The translations under genes and the position numbers were made by a program. DNA of 64,000 bases from Paucidesulfovibrio longus DSM 6739 (GTDB lineage Bacteria; Desulfobacterota; Desulfovibrionia; Desulfovibrionales; Desulfovibrionaceae), in NCBI RefSeq assembly GCF_000420485.1, contig NZ_ATVA01000011.1, forward strand, positions 310,001 through 374,000, given 5' to 3'. A model generated the notes under the pieces. That model was not told the DNA's origin. It saw nothing but the letters and a program-made list of their open reading frames with translations, and searched no databases. Numbering within the stretch: position 1 is the first letter of the stretch; every line of letters starts with the position of its first letter. Shown here piece by piece: positions 10,393-19,769 of this stretch.

Positions 10393-10884
10393 ATGGAACA
10401 GAACGAATCCGGGCTGATTGAAAAGATCGTGTACCTCAACCGCGTGGCCAAAGTGGTCAAGGGTGGCCGGAGATTCTCCTTCAGCTGCCTGGCGGTTGTC
10501 GGCGATGGTCAGGGAAGCGTGGGGTACGGACTTGGCAAGGCCAACGAAGTGCCCGAGGCGATCCGCAAGGCCACCGAACGCGCCAGAAAAGCCATGATCA
10601 AGGTCCCCCTGCTGGACGGAACGCTTCCGTATGAGACTCTCGGCTGCTACGGCGCCGGTCGTGTCATGCTCAAGCCCGCCAGCCGCGGAACGGGCATTAT
10701 CGCCGGCGGTCCTGTCCGCGCCATTATGGAAGCGGTCGGGGTGCATGACATCCTGACCAAGGCCATCGGCACGAACAATCCGCATAACGTGCTCCGCGCC
10801 ACCATTGCCGGTCTGGCTTCCCTTCGCAGCGCGGAGGAAGTTTCCGAACTGCGCGGCATGAAGGTCGAGACCCCCCGGAAGTAA
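10393..10884 (+). CDS. rpsE: 30S ribosomal protein S5
   Basis: Decoding-fidelity protein with a dsRBD-like N-terminal domain. The 163-residue product has [38 protein letters not shown] and the [17 protein letters not shown] segment. Position between rplR and rpmD is canonical. Confidence 0.98.
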   Translation: MEQNESGLIEKIVYLNRVAKVVKGGRRFSFSCLAVVGDGQGSVGYGLGKANEVPEAIRKATERARKAMIKVPLLDGTLPYETLGCYGAGRVMLKPASRGTGIIAGGPVRAIMEAVGVHDILTKAIGTNNPHNVLRATIAGLASLRSAEEVSELRGMKVETPRK

Positions 10885-10918
10885 CTCGTCCGGACGTTAA
10901 GCAGCATAGGAGACGGCC

Positions 10919-11098
10919 ATGGCTCAGGTTACGGTTAAGCTTATGAAGAGCAAGATCGGGTGCACGCCTTCGCAGCGTGCCACCCTTGCGGCCCTCGGAC
11001 TGCGGAAGATTCGGCAGGAAAACTGCTTCGAAGATTCCCCGGTCGTGCGGGGCATGATCAATAAAGTGAAGCATCTTGTGGAGGTTGTTGCATCATGA
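10919..11098 (+). CDS. rpmD: 50S ribosomal protein L30
   Basis: Small large-subunit protein. The reading frame from ATG 10919 to TGA 11096-11098 encodes 59 residues starting MAQVTVKLMKSKIGCTPSQR and containing LGLRKIRQ, the L30 core. AGGAGACGGCC precedes the start. Its stop overlaps the rplO start by 4 bases (ATGA). Confidence 0.95.
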   Translation: MAQVTVKLMKSKIGCTPSQRATLAALGLRKIRQENCFEDSPVVRGMINKVKHLVEVVAS

Positions 11099-11550
11099 AG
11101 CTCCACGAACTCTATCCCTTCCCGGAAGAGTACAAACAGAGAAAGCGCATTGGTCGCGGTTCCGGCTCCGGCTGGGGCAAGACCAGCGCCCGCGGCCACA
11201 AGGGCCAGAAGAGCCGTACCGGCGCTTCCATCCCTGCCTGGTTCGAAGGCGGCCAGATGCCGCTCATGCGTCGTCTCCCGAAGCGCGGTTTCAAGAACCC
11301 CTTCCGGGTCGAGTATGCAGCCATCAACCTTGGTCGCCTGATCGAGGCCTTTGAGGGCAAGAACGAGATTACCCTTGAGGACATCTACGAGCGCGGCCTT
11401 TGCAAGACCGGCGCTCCGGTAAAGATTCTGGCCAACGGTGAGGTCTCCGCGGCCGTCACCATCGAGGCGCATCGGTTCAGTGCCGCTGCCGCCGAGAAGA
11501 TCTCCAAGGCCGGAGGCACCGCCAAGTCCATCGAAGTTCAGGAAGGATAA
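11095..11550 (+). CDS. rplO: 50S ribosomal protein L15
   Basis: Late-assembly protein of the large subunit. The 151-residue product has the glycine- and arginine-rich RIGRGSGSGWGKTSARGHKG region, followed by EGGQMPLMRRLPKRGF, diagnostic of L15. Overlaps rpmD by 4 bases. Confidence 0.98.
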   Translation: MKLHELYPFPEEYKQRKRIGRGSGSGWGKTSARGHKGQKSRTGASIPAWFEGGQMPLMRRLPKRGFKNPFRVEYAAINLGRLIEAFEGKNEITLEDIYERGLCKTGAPVKILANGEVSAAVTIEAHRFSAAAAEKISKAGGTAKSIEVQEG

Positions 11551-11553
11551 CAC

Positions 11554-12873
11554 GTGGCACTCTCTGGCGTTGAGAATCTTGCGCGACTGCCCGAATTGAA
11601 GAAGCGGCTTCTGTGGACGCTGCTTCTTCTTTTCGTGTATCGCATCGGCATTCATATCCCCGTACCGGGCGTGAACGGACCAGCTCTCGCGGCCATCTTC
11701 GAAGAAGCCGCCGGGACGCTTCTCGGTCTTTTCAACATGTTTTCGGGCGGTGGATTGAAGAATCTGTCCATCTTCGCGCTGGGCATCATGCCCTACATTT
11801 CGGCGTCCATCATTCTCCAGCTGCTCACCGTGGTCAGCCCTGAGCTGAAGCGGCTGCAGAAGGAGGAAGGACAGGCCGGACGCAAGAAGATCACCCAGTA
11901 CACCCGTTACGGAACCGTGCTCATTTCTCTTGTCCAGGGCTTCGGCATCGCCGTCGGCCTGGAAAGCATGGTCAGCCCCATCGGTCCCGTTGTTTCTCCG
12001 GAAACCGCGGGCTGGGCATTCAGAAGCATCACCGTGATCACCATGGTCACGGGTACGGTGTTCCTGATGTGGCTCGGCGAAAAGCTGACGGAAAAGGGCA
12101 TCGGCAACGGCATTTCCCTGATCATTTTCGGCGGCATCGTCGCCGGCATGCCCAGCGCCGTGGCGCGTACGATATCGTTCATGAGCGAAGGCGTCATGAG
12201 CCCCCTGTTCGTGCTCGTCCTCGTCCTGGGCATGGTCGGCATTCTCGCGCTGATCGTTTTCGTGGAGCGAGGCCAGCGCCGTGTTCCCATCCACTATGCC
12301 AAGCGCCAGATGGGCCGACGCATGGTGGGCGGGCAGACCACGCACCTCCCGCTGCGCGTGAACACCGCAGGCGTCATCCCGCCGATCTTCGCTTCGAGCT
12401 TGCTGCTTTTCCCGGGCACCATCGCCCGGTTCTCGGACATGCCCTGGCTTCAGGCCATCTCCGACTACATGCAGCCCACTTCCATTGTTTATAACCTGCT
12501 GTACGTGGCGGTTGTGGTTTTCTTCTGCTACTTCTACACCGCCATTGTCTTCGATCCCAAGGGGATTGCCGACAACATCCAGAAGCAGGGCGGGTTCATT
12601 CCGGGCATTCGTCCGGGCGCCAAGACCCATGAATACATCGACCGCGTGCTTGCACGCATCACGCTCTGGGGTTCGCTTTACGTGTCCGCCATCTGCGTGC
12701 TGCCCATGTTCCTGATCGCACAGTTCAACGTGCCGTTCTATTTCGGCGGCACCTCGCTGCTGATCATCGTGGGCGTGGCCATGGACTTCATGGGGCAGGT
12801 CGAATCCTATATGATCTCCCGTCAGTACGAAGGCCTCATGGGCAAGGCTGGCAAGGTAAAGGGCAGGCGGTAG
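11554..12873 (+). CDS. secY: Protein translocase subunit SecY
   Basis: Pore subunit of the SecYEG translocon in the inner membrane. The 439-residue product has about ten hydrophobic segments, the plug-region sequence FNMFSGGGLKNLSIFALGIMPYISASI and the cytoplasmic ERGQRRVPIHYAKR loop. Starts at GTG 11554, 3 bases after rplO, in the usual spc order. adk does not follow. Confidence 0.98.
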   Translation: MALSGVENLARLPELKKRLLWTLLLLFVYRIGIHIPVPGVNGPALAAIFEEAAGTLLGLFNMFSGGGLKNLSIFALGIMPYISASIILQLLTVVSPELKRLQKEEGQAGRKKITQYTRYGTVLISLVQGFGIAVGLESMVSPIGPVVSPETAGWAFRSITVITMVTGTVFLMWLGEKLTEKGIGNGISLIIFGGIVAGMPSAVARTISFMSEGVMSPLFVLVLVLGMVGILALIVFVERGQRRVPIHYAKRQMGRRMVGGQTTHLPLRVNTAGVIPPIFASSLLLFPGTIARFSDMPWLQAISDYMQPTSIVYNLLYVAVVVFFCYFYTAIVFDPKGIADNIQKQGGFIPGIRPGAKTHEYIDRVLARITLWGSLYVSAICVLPMFLIAQFNVPFYFGGTSLLIIVGVAMDFMGQVESYMISRQYEGLMGKAGKVKGRR

Positions 12874-12876
12874 GTT

Positions 12877-13647
12877 TTGAAGAAGTTCCGAGGAGTATTC
12901 CTCAAGAACGATAGAGAGATTGGCCTCATGCGCGAGGCCAATCGCATTGTCTCAAGGATTCTGGACGAAATGGGCCAGGCTGTTGAGCCCGGCGTGACGA
13001 CCATGCTCTTTGAGAAGATCGCCCAGGCGCGCTGCAGGGACTACAAGGTCCGACCGGCTTTTCTGGGGTACGGAGGTTTTCCTTTCGCACTGTGCTGCTC
13101 GGTGAATGAGGAAGTCGTGCACGGCTTTCCCTCGGACGCTAGAGTGCTTGAGGAAGGCGATATCGTCAGCTTTGACATGGGTGTTGTGTACGAGGGCTAC
13201 TACGGAGACTCCGCCCGGACCTTCGCCGTCGGCAAGGTCAGCGACACCGCCCAAAGGCTGATGGACGTAACCCGGGAGTCCCTGATGAAAGGCATTGCCC
13301 AGGCACAGCCGGGTCGAAATCTCTTCGAGGTTTCCCAGGCCGTGCAGGAATACGCGGAGTCCGCCGGTTTCGGAGTTGTCCGGCGTTTCGTGGGGCACGG
13401 AATCGGGACCAGGCTGCATGAAAAGCCTGAGATTCCGAACTTCGTGCCCAAAGGGTTGCCTGGGGTGGTGCTCAAGCCGGGGATGACCCTGGCCATCGAG
13501 CCCATGATTACCGAGGGATCGCCGGAAGTGGAGATCCTTTCGGACAAATGGACGGCGGTGACCAAGGACAGGAAACTGTCCGCTCATTTCGAGCATACCA
13601 TCGCCGTGACTTCGGACGGTCCCGTAATCTTGAGCCGATCCGATTGA
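12877..13647 (+). CDS. map: Methionine aminopeptidase, type I
   Basis: Removes the N-terminal methionine from nascent proteins. The 256-residue product has the metal-ligand pattern of type I MetAP: the D of SFDMGV, the D of GDSART, the H of GHGIGT, the E of AIEPM and the E of FEHTI. Start is TTG 12877, 3 bases after secY. It is the last gene before a 153-base gap. Confidence 0.96.
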   Translation: MKKFRGVFLKNDREIGLMREANRIVSRILDEMGQAVEPGVTTMLFEKIAQARCRDYKVRPAFLGYGGFPFALCCSVNEEVVHGFPSDARVLEEGDIVSFDMGVVYEGYYGDSARTFAVGKVSDTAQRLMDVTRESLMKGIAQAQPGRNLFEVSQAVQEYAESAGFGVVRRFVGHGIGTRLHEKPEIPNFVPKGLPGVVLKPGMTLAIEPMITEGSPEVEILSDKWTAVTKDRKLSAHFEHTIAVTSDGPVILSRSD

Positions 13648-13683
13648 GAAGGTGGGCAGGAAATCCTTGCGGTTTCGAAAAAA

Positions 13684-13740
13684 CTGCTGTAAAAGACACC
13701 TTCGCTTTTTCCCGACGGGGTCCGTCGGCTGCTGTAAAAG
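13684..13740 (+). promoter_or_regulatory. Leader with direct repeats and hairpin upstream of rpmJ
   Basis: The 12-mer CTGCTGTAAAAG occurs at 13684-13695 and again at 13729-13740 (45-base period). Between them CCGACGG (13712-13718) pairs with CCGTCGG (13722-13728). A TACAAT hexamer follows at 13769-13774 but has no good -35. The gap may hold the promoter or leader of the alpha section; function is not shown. Confidence 0.35.
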
Positions 13741-13800
13741 GCATACGATTTTAAGGGATTAGTCCCGATACAATAGAGCTGAAAGATACTGGAGACGGTC

Positions 13801-13914
13801 ATGAAAGTCAGGCCCTCTGTAAAGAAGATGTGTTCCAAGTGCAAAATCATCAGGCGCAAGGGTGTGCTGCGGGTCATTTGCGACAATCCGCGGCATAAGC
13901 AGCGTCAAGGATAA
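13801..13914 (+). CDS. rpmJ: 50S ribosomal protein L36
   Basis: A 37-residue zinc-type L36: [20 protein letters not shown] followed by a third Cys and a His that complete the C-C-C-H zinc site (C11, C14, C27, H32). GGAGACGGTC precedes the ATG. infA, which often precedes rpmJ, is absent. Confidence 0.96.
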   Translation: MKVRPSVKKMCSKCKIIRRKGVLRVICDNPRHKQRQG

Positions 13915-13929
13915 GAAGGGGTATAGAAA

Positions 13930-14304
13930 GTGGCACGCATTGCTGGTGTTGATCTGCCCAAAAGCAAGCGGATGGATATCGCCCTGACCTATATCTATGG
14001 TATCGGCCAGGCAACTGCTCTTGAGATCCTCAACAAGTCGGGCGTCGACTGGAACAAGAGTTCCGACGACCTCACCGCTGACGAGGCCAACACCATCCGT
14101 GTTGAAATCGAGCAGAATTACAAGGTGGAAGGCGACCTGCGTCGTGACATCACCGCGAACATCAAGCGGTTGATGGATATCGGCTGCTATCGCGGACTTC
14201 GTCACCGCAAAGGACTGCCCTGCCGCGGTCAGAAGACCCACACCAACGCCCGCACCCGTAAGGGTCCGCGCCGCTCGGTGGTTGGCCGCAAGAAGAAGAA
14301 GTAG
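13930..14304 (+). CDS. rpsM: 30S ribosomal protein S13
   Basis: Head protein contacting P-site tRNA and S19. The 124-residue product starts at GTG 13930 with [14 protein letters not shown] and carries [13 protein letters not shown] (helix-hairpin) and [25 protein letters not shown]. Ends in a lysine-rich tail. Confidence 0.97.
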   Translation: MARIAGVDLPKSKRMDIALTYIYGIGQATALEILNKSGVDWNKSSDDLTADEANTIRVEIEQNYKVEGDLRRDITANIKRLMDIGCYRGLRHRKGLPCRGQKTHTNARTRKGPRRSVVGRKKKK

Positions 14305-14357
14305 CGGCACGTCCGCCTTTCTATATTTCAATAGATCGTATCTGAGGAGATCAGGTT

Positions 14358-14744
14358 ATGGCGAAACCCAAGCGTTCCGCGAAGAAGAAAGAAAAAAAGA
14401 ACGTTCCCGTGGGCCTTGCCCACATCAAGGCGACGTTCAACAATACGATCATCACCTTCACCGACATGAAGGGCAACGTGGTCAGCTGGGCGAGCGCTGG
14501 AGCGGCCTTCAAGGGTTCCCGCAAGAGCACCCCTTTCGCCGCCCAGATTGCCGCTGAGAACGCCGCCAAGGTCGCTCGCGACAACGGCATGCGTACCGTC
14601 GGCGTCTTTGTCAAGGGTCCGGGGTCCGGTCGTGAAGCCGCCATGCGCGCCATCGGCGCCGCCGGTTTCAAGGTCAGCTTCATCCGCGACATCACCCCGA
14701 TTCCCCACAACGGCTGCCGGCCCCCGAAGCGCCGCCGCGTCTGA
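14358..14744 (+). CDS. rpsK: 30S ribosomal protein S11
   Basis: Platform protein near the E site. The 128-residue product has the basic [12 protein letters not shown] terminus, [19 protein letters not shown], and the C-terminal [18 protein letters not shown], which is nearly invariant in S11. Confidence 0.98.
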   Translation: MAKPKRSAKKKEKKNVPVGLAHIKATFNNTIITFTDMKGNVVSWASAGAAFKGSRKSTPFAAQIAAENAAKVARDNGMRTVGVFVKGPGSGREAAMRAIGAAGFKVSFIRDITPIPHNGCRPPKRRRV

Positions 14745-14759
14745 TTCAGGAGGTTTCCC

Positions 14760-15389
14760 TTGGCTCGTTATACCGAAGCAAAATGCCGCATTTGCCGCCG
14801 CGAGGGACACAAGCTGTTCCTCAAGGGCGACCGCTGCTATACGGACAAGTGCGCTTACGAGCGCCGTCCTTACGCTCCCGGCGCCGCCGGGCGCAACATG
14901 CGCCGCAAGATGAGCGACTACGCCATCCAGCTGCGCGAGAAGCAGAAAGTCCGCCGTATGTACGGCATCCTCGAAGGCCAGTTCCGCCGCTACTTTGAGC
15001 GCGCCGACGCCATGAAGGGCGTCACCGGCACCAACCTGCTGGTCCTGCTCGAGCGTCGACTGGACAACGTGATCTACCGCCTTGGCTTCGCCAACTCCCG
15101 GACCCAGGCCCGTCAGCTGGTTCGTCACGGCGTCTTCGCCGTGAACGGCCGCCGCGTGGACGTGCCTTCCTTCATGGTTCGTCCGGAGGATGTCGTCGAA
15201 GTGCGCGAGAAATCCCGCAAGATCCCCGTCATCGTCGAGGCCCAGGACGTGATTGCCCGCCGCGGCTGCCCGGACTGGCTCGAAAGCGATGGCGCTGCCT
15301 TCAAGGGCAAGGTCAAAGACCTTCCCAAGCGCGAGGACATTCAGTTCCCGATCAACGAGCAGCTCATCGTCGAGCTGTACTCCAAGTAA
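14760..15389 (+). CDS. rpsD: 30S ribosomal protein S4, zinc-binding
   Basis: Primary 16S binder and mRNA-entry protein; in E. coli it represses the alpha operon. The 209-residue product has four N-terminal cysteines (C9, C12, C26, C31), the zinc-binding (C+) form, and the S4 RNA-binding fold [14 protein letters not shown]. Starts at TTG 14760 after AGGAGG. Confidence 0.97.
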   Translation: MARYTEAKCRICRREGHKLFLKGDRCYTDKCAYERRPYAPGAAGRNMRRKMSDYAIQLREKQKVRRMYGILEGQFRRYFERADAMKGVTGTNLLVLLERRLDNVIYRLGFANSRTQARQLVRHGVFAVNGRRVDVPSFMVRPEDVVEVREKSRKIPVIVEAQDVIARRGCPDWLESDGAAFKGKVKDLPKREDIQFPINEQLIVELYSK

Positions 15390-15400
15390 ACGGGTGATTC

Positions 15401-16441
15401 ATGCTTGTTCAAGACGGTGACAGACTTATCAACACGCGGAACTGGTCCGAGCTCGTAAAGCCGGAACAGCTCGTCCGCGACCCCAAGTCCACCGGTACGT
15501 ACGGCAAGTTCGTCTGCGAACCGTTGGAGCGCGGCTTTGCCACCACCATCGGCAATGCCCTCCGCCGTGTGCTGCTTTCCTCCTTGCAGGGAGCAGCCAT
15601 CGTGGCCGCGCGTATCGAAGGGGTCCAGCACGAGTTCACCACCATCGAGGGCGTGATGGAGGACGTGACCGAAATCGTCCTCAACCTCAAGTCCGTCCGT
15701 CTGGCCATGCGCAACGTCGAGCCCCAGATATTGGTCCTTGAGGCCAACAAGCGGGGGCCCATCACCGCTGCCATGATCACTGAGAACCAGAACGTCCAGG
15801 TGCTCAGCAAGGACCAGGTCATCGGAACCCTTTCCGAGGACCGCCCCTTGAAGATGGAGCTGGAAGTGCGCATGGGCAAGGGCTATGTCCCCGCCGAGCT
15901 GCACGAAGGCCTCACCGAGGACATCGGTTTGATCACCATGGACGCCAGCTACTCCCCTGTCCGCAAGGTCGCGTACACCGTGGAGCAGGCTCGCGTCGGC
16001 CAGATGACCAACTACGACAAGCTCATTCTTGAGGTGTGGACGGACGGTTCCGTGTCCCCTGAGGATGCGGTCGCCTACAGCGCGAAGATCCTCAAGGACC
16101 AGCTTTCCGTTTTCATCAACTTCGACGAAATGTCTTCGGCCCAGCAGCCGGATGACGATGATACGGTCAACCTGAACCCGAATCTGTTCAAGAGTATTGA
16201 CGAACTGGAGCTTTCGGTCCGTGCGACCAACTGCCTCAAGGCCGCCAACATCCAGCTGGTTGGCGAACTGGTGCAGCGCTCCGAGCAGCAGATGCTCAAG
16301 ACCAAGAACTTTGGTCGCAAGTCCCTGGATGAGATCCGCAGGGTCTTGGACAGCATGGGACTCAAGTTCGGCATGCTCGTCGATGACTTCGACAAGAAAC
16401 AGCAGGAATGGCTGAAGAGGAAAGAGAAAAATGAGGCATAG
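15401..16441 (+). CDS. rpoA: RNA polymerase subunit alpha
   Basis: Assembles RNA polymerase and contacts UP elements and activators. The 346-residue product has the N-terminal dimerisation domain ([22 protein letters not shown]) and the C-terminal domain ([29 protein letters not shown]). Its end overlaps rplQ by 11 bases. Confidence 0.98.
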   Translation: MLVQDGDRLINTRNWSELVKPEQLVRDPKSTGTYGKFVCEPLERGFATTIGNALRRVLLSSLQGAAIVAARIEGVQHEFTTIEGVMEDVTEIVLNLKSVRLAMRNVEPQILVLEANKRGPITAAMITENQNVQVLSKDQVIGTLSEDRPLKMELEVRMGKGYVPAELHEGLTEDIGLITMDASYSPVRKVAYTVEQARVGQMTNYDKLILEVWTDGSVSPEDAVAYSAKILKDQLSVFINFDEMSSAQQPDDDDTVNLNPNLFKSIDELELSVRATNCLKAANIQLVGELVQRSEQQMLKTKNFGRKSLDEIRRVLDSMGLKFGMLVDDFDKKQQEWLKRKEKNEA

Positions 16442-16847
16442 AAACTCCGGCAGAAAACTGAACCGCACCAATGCCCATCGCAAGGCTCTGATGCGGAACA
16501 TGGCGCTGGCTCTGCTCACCCATGAGCGCATTCGTACCACCGAAGCCAAGGCCAAGGAGCTGCGCAAGGTTGTCGAAAGCCTCGTGACCCTTGCCCTGCG
16601 CGACGATCTGCACTCCCGTCGTCTGGCTTACAAGGCCCTGAACAATCACCAGATGGTTCAGCGTCTCTTTGACGAAATCGCTCCCCGCTTCAAGGACGGC
16701 AACGGCGGATACACCCGTATCCTCAAGCTTGCGCTTCCTCGTCGCGGCGACAACGCCCCCATGGTCGTGATCGAGCTGACCAAGCTCGCCGAGGCTGCCG
16801 CTCCGGCGGAAAAGGCTCCGGCTGAGAAGGCTTCTGCTGAAGCCTAG
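16431..16847 (+). CDS. rplQ: 50S ribosomal protein L17
   Basis: Tunnel-exit protein. The 138-residue product starts [20 protein letters not shown] and has the expected [17 protein letters not shown]. About 15 extra residues at the C terminus form a low-complexity A/E/K/P tail. Last gene of the superoperon; a strong terminator follows. Confidence 0.97.
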   Translation: MRHRNSGRKLNRTNAHRKALMRNMALALLTHERIRTTEAKAKELRKVVESLVTLALRDDLHSRRLAYKALNNHQMVQRLFDEIAPRFKDGNGGYTRILKLALPRRGDNAPMVVIELTKLAEAAAPAEKAPAEKASAEA

Positions 16848-16870
16848 CGACCAGAGCATATGATTCTGAA

Positions 16871-16899
16871 GAGCGGCCCTTCGGGGCCGCTCTTTTTTT
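16871..16899 (+). terminator. Intrinsic terminator after rplQ
   Basis: AGCGGCCC (16872-16879), tetraloop TTCG, GGGCCGCT (16884-16891), then a run of seven T. UUCG tetraloop and 8-bp GC-rich stem. Ends the ribosomal superoperon. Confidence 0.93.
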
Positions 16900-16941
16900 G
16901 GGCTTGCTGGATAGTATTTTTCTATGTAGTAAATCGAGATC

Positions 16942-17823
16942 ATGGACTTCAGAAAACTCGAAGCGTTCTGCAAGGTGTACGAATTACGCAGCTTTTCAAA
17001 AGCCGGCCAGGAACTTCACCTTTCGCAGCCAACCATCAGCGCGCATGTGGCCTCGCTTGAAGAGCAGCTTGGACTGTTGCTTTTCGATCGACTCGGACGA
17101 AACGTACTGCCGACCAACGCCGGCGACGTTCTTTATCGCGAAGGTAAGGAGATCTTTTCCATTCTGCGCAGGGCGGAGGCGGAACTCTCCATGCTGCGCG
17201 ACGAGGTCGCCGGGGAGTTGATCGTCGGCGGCAGCACCATTCCCGCCAACTATATTCTCCCGGAACTCATGGCCCGGTTCATGGCCAAGCATCCGGCCGT
17301 ACGCATCGAGCTTCGCACCGGAGACACGGACGAGGTGACGGAAATGGTTGCGGAAGGGAGGCTGGACCTGGCTGTTGTCGGAGATTTGCCAGAGGTTCGC
17401 GGCATAATCCCGGAGCCTCTTTTCAGTGATCGTCTGACCGCAGTCGCTTCACCCCGGTATGTTCTTCCGCCCGACTGTCCCCTGTCGGAGTGGCCTTGGG
17501 TCATGCGGGAACAGGGGTCCGGCACAAGGCGCGCATTTGAACGTGCCCTGGCTGCCGGGGGGCATAATCCGCGCACATTGCGCTCCGTGTGCATGGTGTA
17601 CGGAACCGAGGCGGCCATGCGCGTCGCCGTTGCCGGGGCCGGCATAGCCGTCGTTTCCGCGCGCGCCTGCGATGCCGCTGTCCGGCGCGGTGAGTTGCGT
17701 GTGGTCGATTGCGGGCTGCTTGAGATGGAGCGCAAATTCTATCTTCTGCGCCATGAAGGCCGTCGCGCATTTCCCGCGGCAGGGGCCTTCCTCACCTTCC
17801 TCCGAGAGAACGCCGAGATCTAG
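16942..17823 (+). CDS. LysR-family transcriptional regulator
   Basis: DNA-binding regulator, 293 residues. The N-terminal winged helix (residues 1-60) has the classic FRKLEAFCKVYELRSFSKAG and LSQPTISAHVASLEEQLG pattern; the rest is a periplasmic-binding-protein-like effector domain (ILPELMARF, LAVVGDLPEV). The effector is unknown. The sequence resembles LysR proteins linked to selenium metabolism in sulfate reducers, but I cannot confirm that by eye. It stands alone between the ribosomal terminator and the convergent mqnA, with which it shares a palindromic CTAG at the stop codons. Confidence 0.85.
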   Translation: MDFRKLEAFCKVYELRSFSKAGQELHLSQPTISAHVASLEEQLGLLLFDRLGRNVLPTNAGDVLYREGKEIFSILRRAEAELSMLRDEVAGELIVGGSTIPANYILPELMARFMAKHPAVRIELRTGDTDEVTEMVAEGRLDLAVVGDLPEVRGIIPEPLFSDRLTAVASPRYVLPPDCPLSEWPWVMREQGSGTRRAFERALAAGGHNPRTLRSVCMVYGTEAAMRVAVAGAGIAVVSARACDAAVRRGELRVVDCGLLEMERKFYLLRHEGRRAFPAAGAFLTFLRENAEI

Positions 17824-18677
17824 CCTGCCTTGAGCATGCTCCGTTCCAGTTCGGCGAATCGAAGCTCCGGAGCGGATTCAATGATTCCGCTTTCCGAGAG
17901 CAGGGCAAAAAAACGTTCCAGCCCCGTTTTTTCCTTGTCGCCCAGATCATACGACAGCCCGTTGAAATACGAACACATCTCCAGCGCATCCAGGGAGCTT
18001 CCGCACGAGGCCAGACCGCACAGCTCGGAGATGTGTTCCTGTCCCCACTGTTTGGCTCTCAGAAGCTGATTGACGGCGTTTTCGAGCGCGATCCGGTTTG
18101 CGTCCCAGGCTTCTCGCAAGATGATCCAGACGCCGAATATGAACGGCATTCCGGTCCATTCCAGCCATTCCTGCCCAAGATCGTAGAGGTGCGGATAGTC
18201 CGGATGGCGACGCAATTCCAGGGCCTCGTCCCCGATGGCCAGAATGGCTTCGGGCTTGTCGCCCCTGGCGAGCATCGACGTGGCGTCGCCGCTTTCGAAA
18301 CGGACTTCGACCTTGTAGCGTCGCGCGAGGAGAAGGCGCAGCAGCGCGGCCGAGGTATGCGTCTGGGCGCTGACGAGAATGCTTTGCCCCGCAAGCTCGC
18401 GGACGGGCCTGCGCGAGAGCAGGAGCACGCTCTGCACAGGGCCGTGACAGCCGATGGCGAGGTCGGGCACGAGCAGGTATCTTTCGGAGCGCCGCGCATA
18501 TTCGATGCTGGAGTTGGCGGAGAGGTGCAATTCCCCACGTCGCATCATCTCGTTCAGCTCTGCGGGCACGCCGGACACGATTTCCAGCTCGTGCGGCACG
18601 AGCCCCTGCTCCAGCGGGTGATAGATCGGCAGAACGTTTCTATACCCGATCTTTCCGAGTTTCAGGCGTGCATTCAT
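17820..18677 (-). CDS. mqnA: Chorismate dehydratase, futalosine pathway
   Basis: Converts chorismate to 3-[(1-carboxyvinyl)oxy]benzoate, the first step of futalosine-dependent menaquinone synthesis. The 285-residue product has the MqnA pattern: LGKIGYRNVLPIYHPLE near the start, GVPAELNEMM, and LHLSANSSIEYARR. Start ATG 18677 overlaps the mqnC stop (ATGA). A longer in-frame extension overlapping mqnC is rejected. It is the last gene of tetR-mqnE-mqnC-mqnA. Confidence 0.93.
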   Translation of the reverse strand: MNARLKLGKIGYRNVLPIYHPLEQGLVPHELEIVSGVPAELNEMMRRGELHLSANSSIEYARRSERYLLVPDLAIGCHGPVQSVLLLSRRPVRELAGQSILVSAQTHTSAALLRLLLARRYKVEVRFESGDATSMLARGDKPEAILAIGDEALELRRHPDYPHLYDLGQEWLEWTGMPFIFGVWIILREAWDANRIALENAVNQLLRAKQWGQEHISELCGLASCGSSLDALEMCSYFNGLSYDLGDKEKTGLERFFALLSESGIIESAPELRFAELERSMLKAG

Positions 18678-19735
18678 GCCGTTTCCACCGGCTGATACGT
18701 CATGTTCCGCTGCACTGGCCGAAATCCAGCCGCTTCGATGAGACGGTGGATCTCTTCCCGCGTCAGCCGGAAGCAAACCCCGGCGGCTCGGACGACGTTT
18801 TCCTCGATCATCAGCGAGCCGAAGTCGTTGCCCCCGAAATAGAGGGCGAGCTGCGCGATCTTCGGTCCCATCGTGACCCACGAAACCTGGATGTTGTCCA
18901 CGTTGTCCAGCACGATGCGCGAGAGCGCGAGCACGCGGAGGTATTCGGGCGAGGTCAGGGGCCGGGCCTTGATGTTGGTGTTCTCCGGCTGGAAGGTCCA
19001 GGGAATGAAGGCTGTGAAGCCCCCTGTGCGGTCCTGCGTTGCGCGTACCGCGAAGAGATGATCGAGGCGGTGCTCCGGTTCCTCCTCATGCCCGAACATC
19101 ATGGTGGCCGTGGTGCGCAGTCCCTGGGCGTGCGCTTCTTCCATGACGGCGAGCCAGGCGTCCGCCGAGCATTTGTTGGGCGAAACCCGTTCGCGCACCT
19201 CATTGACCAGGATTTCCGCGCCGCCACCCGGAATGGAATGCAATCCCGCTTTGCGCAACCGCTGGAGCACTTCCGCCACGCTCATGCCGTAGAGGCCCGC
19301 AAAGTAGTGAATTTCAGGCGGCGAAAAAGCGTGCACATGGATGCTGGGATAGCTTTCCCGTATGAATCCGAGCAATTCTTCATAGAATTCAAAGGGGAGG
19401 TCAGGATGGTGGCCGCCCTGCATCAGGATTTGCGTGCCACCGAGCGCGAGGGTTTCCTCGATTTTCCGTGACAAATCCTCGCGGCTGATGACGTAGCCGC
19501 CTTCCTGGCCAGGAGCTTTGAAAAAGGCGCAGAAGCGGCAACCGCAGGAACAGATGTTGGAATAATTGATGTTCCTGTCCGCAACGTAGGTGACGACCGG
19601 AGCGGGATGCTTGCGCAGCCGGATCTCGTGGGCCAGCGCGCCGAGTGCGTGCAGCGGCGCGGATTCGTAAAGCGCGGCGGCTTCCTGCCTGTCGATGCGC
19701 CCGCCGGAGCGGACCTTGTCGAAAATATCTTGCAT
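18674..19735 (-). CDS. mqnC: Cyclic dehypoxanthine futalosine synthase
   Basis: Radical SAM enzyme that cyclises dehypoxanthine futalosine. From ATG 19735 it has 353 residues, with CxxxCxxC at C62/C66/C69 inside DRNINYSNICSCGCRFC, then MQGGHHPDLPFEFY and IPWTFQPENT, which separate MqnC from MqnE. An alternative ATG at 19789 would overlap mqnE by 20 bases and adds 18 non-conserved residues. Second radical SAM gene of the menaquinone operon. Confidence 0.92.
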   Translation of the reverse strand: MQDIFDKVRSGGRIDRQEAAALYESAPLHALGALAHEIRLRKHPAPVVTYVADRNINYSNICSCGCRFCAFFKAPGQEGGYVISREDLSRKIEETLALGGTQILMQGGHHPDLPFEFYEELLGFIRESYPSIHVHAFSPPEIHYFAGLYGMSVAEVLQRLRKAGLHSIPGGGAEILVNEVRERVSPNKCSADAWLAVMEEAHAQGLRTTATMMFGHEEEPEHRLDHLFAVRATQDRTGGFTAFIPWTFQPENTNIKARPLTSPEYLRVLALSRIVLDNVDNIQVSWVTMGPKIAQLALYFGGNDFGSLMIEENVVRAAGVCFRLTREEIHRLIEAAGFRPVQRNMTYQPVETA

Positions 19736-19769
19736 GGCGCGGTCTCGTTGGTTGCATTGACGACGCGGG

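Noticed and set aside
10924-12630. A 568-codon minus-strand open frame
   Set aside because: Opposite rpmD, rplO and secY; rich in H, D and G, with no motif.
18677-18881. An N-terminal extension of mqnA by 68 codons
   Set aside because: Lies in a shadow frame of mqnC; the ATG at 18677 overlaps the mqnC stop and gives the family's usual start.
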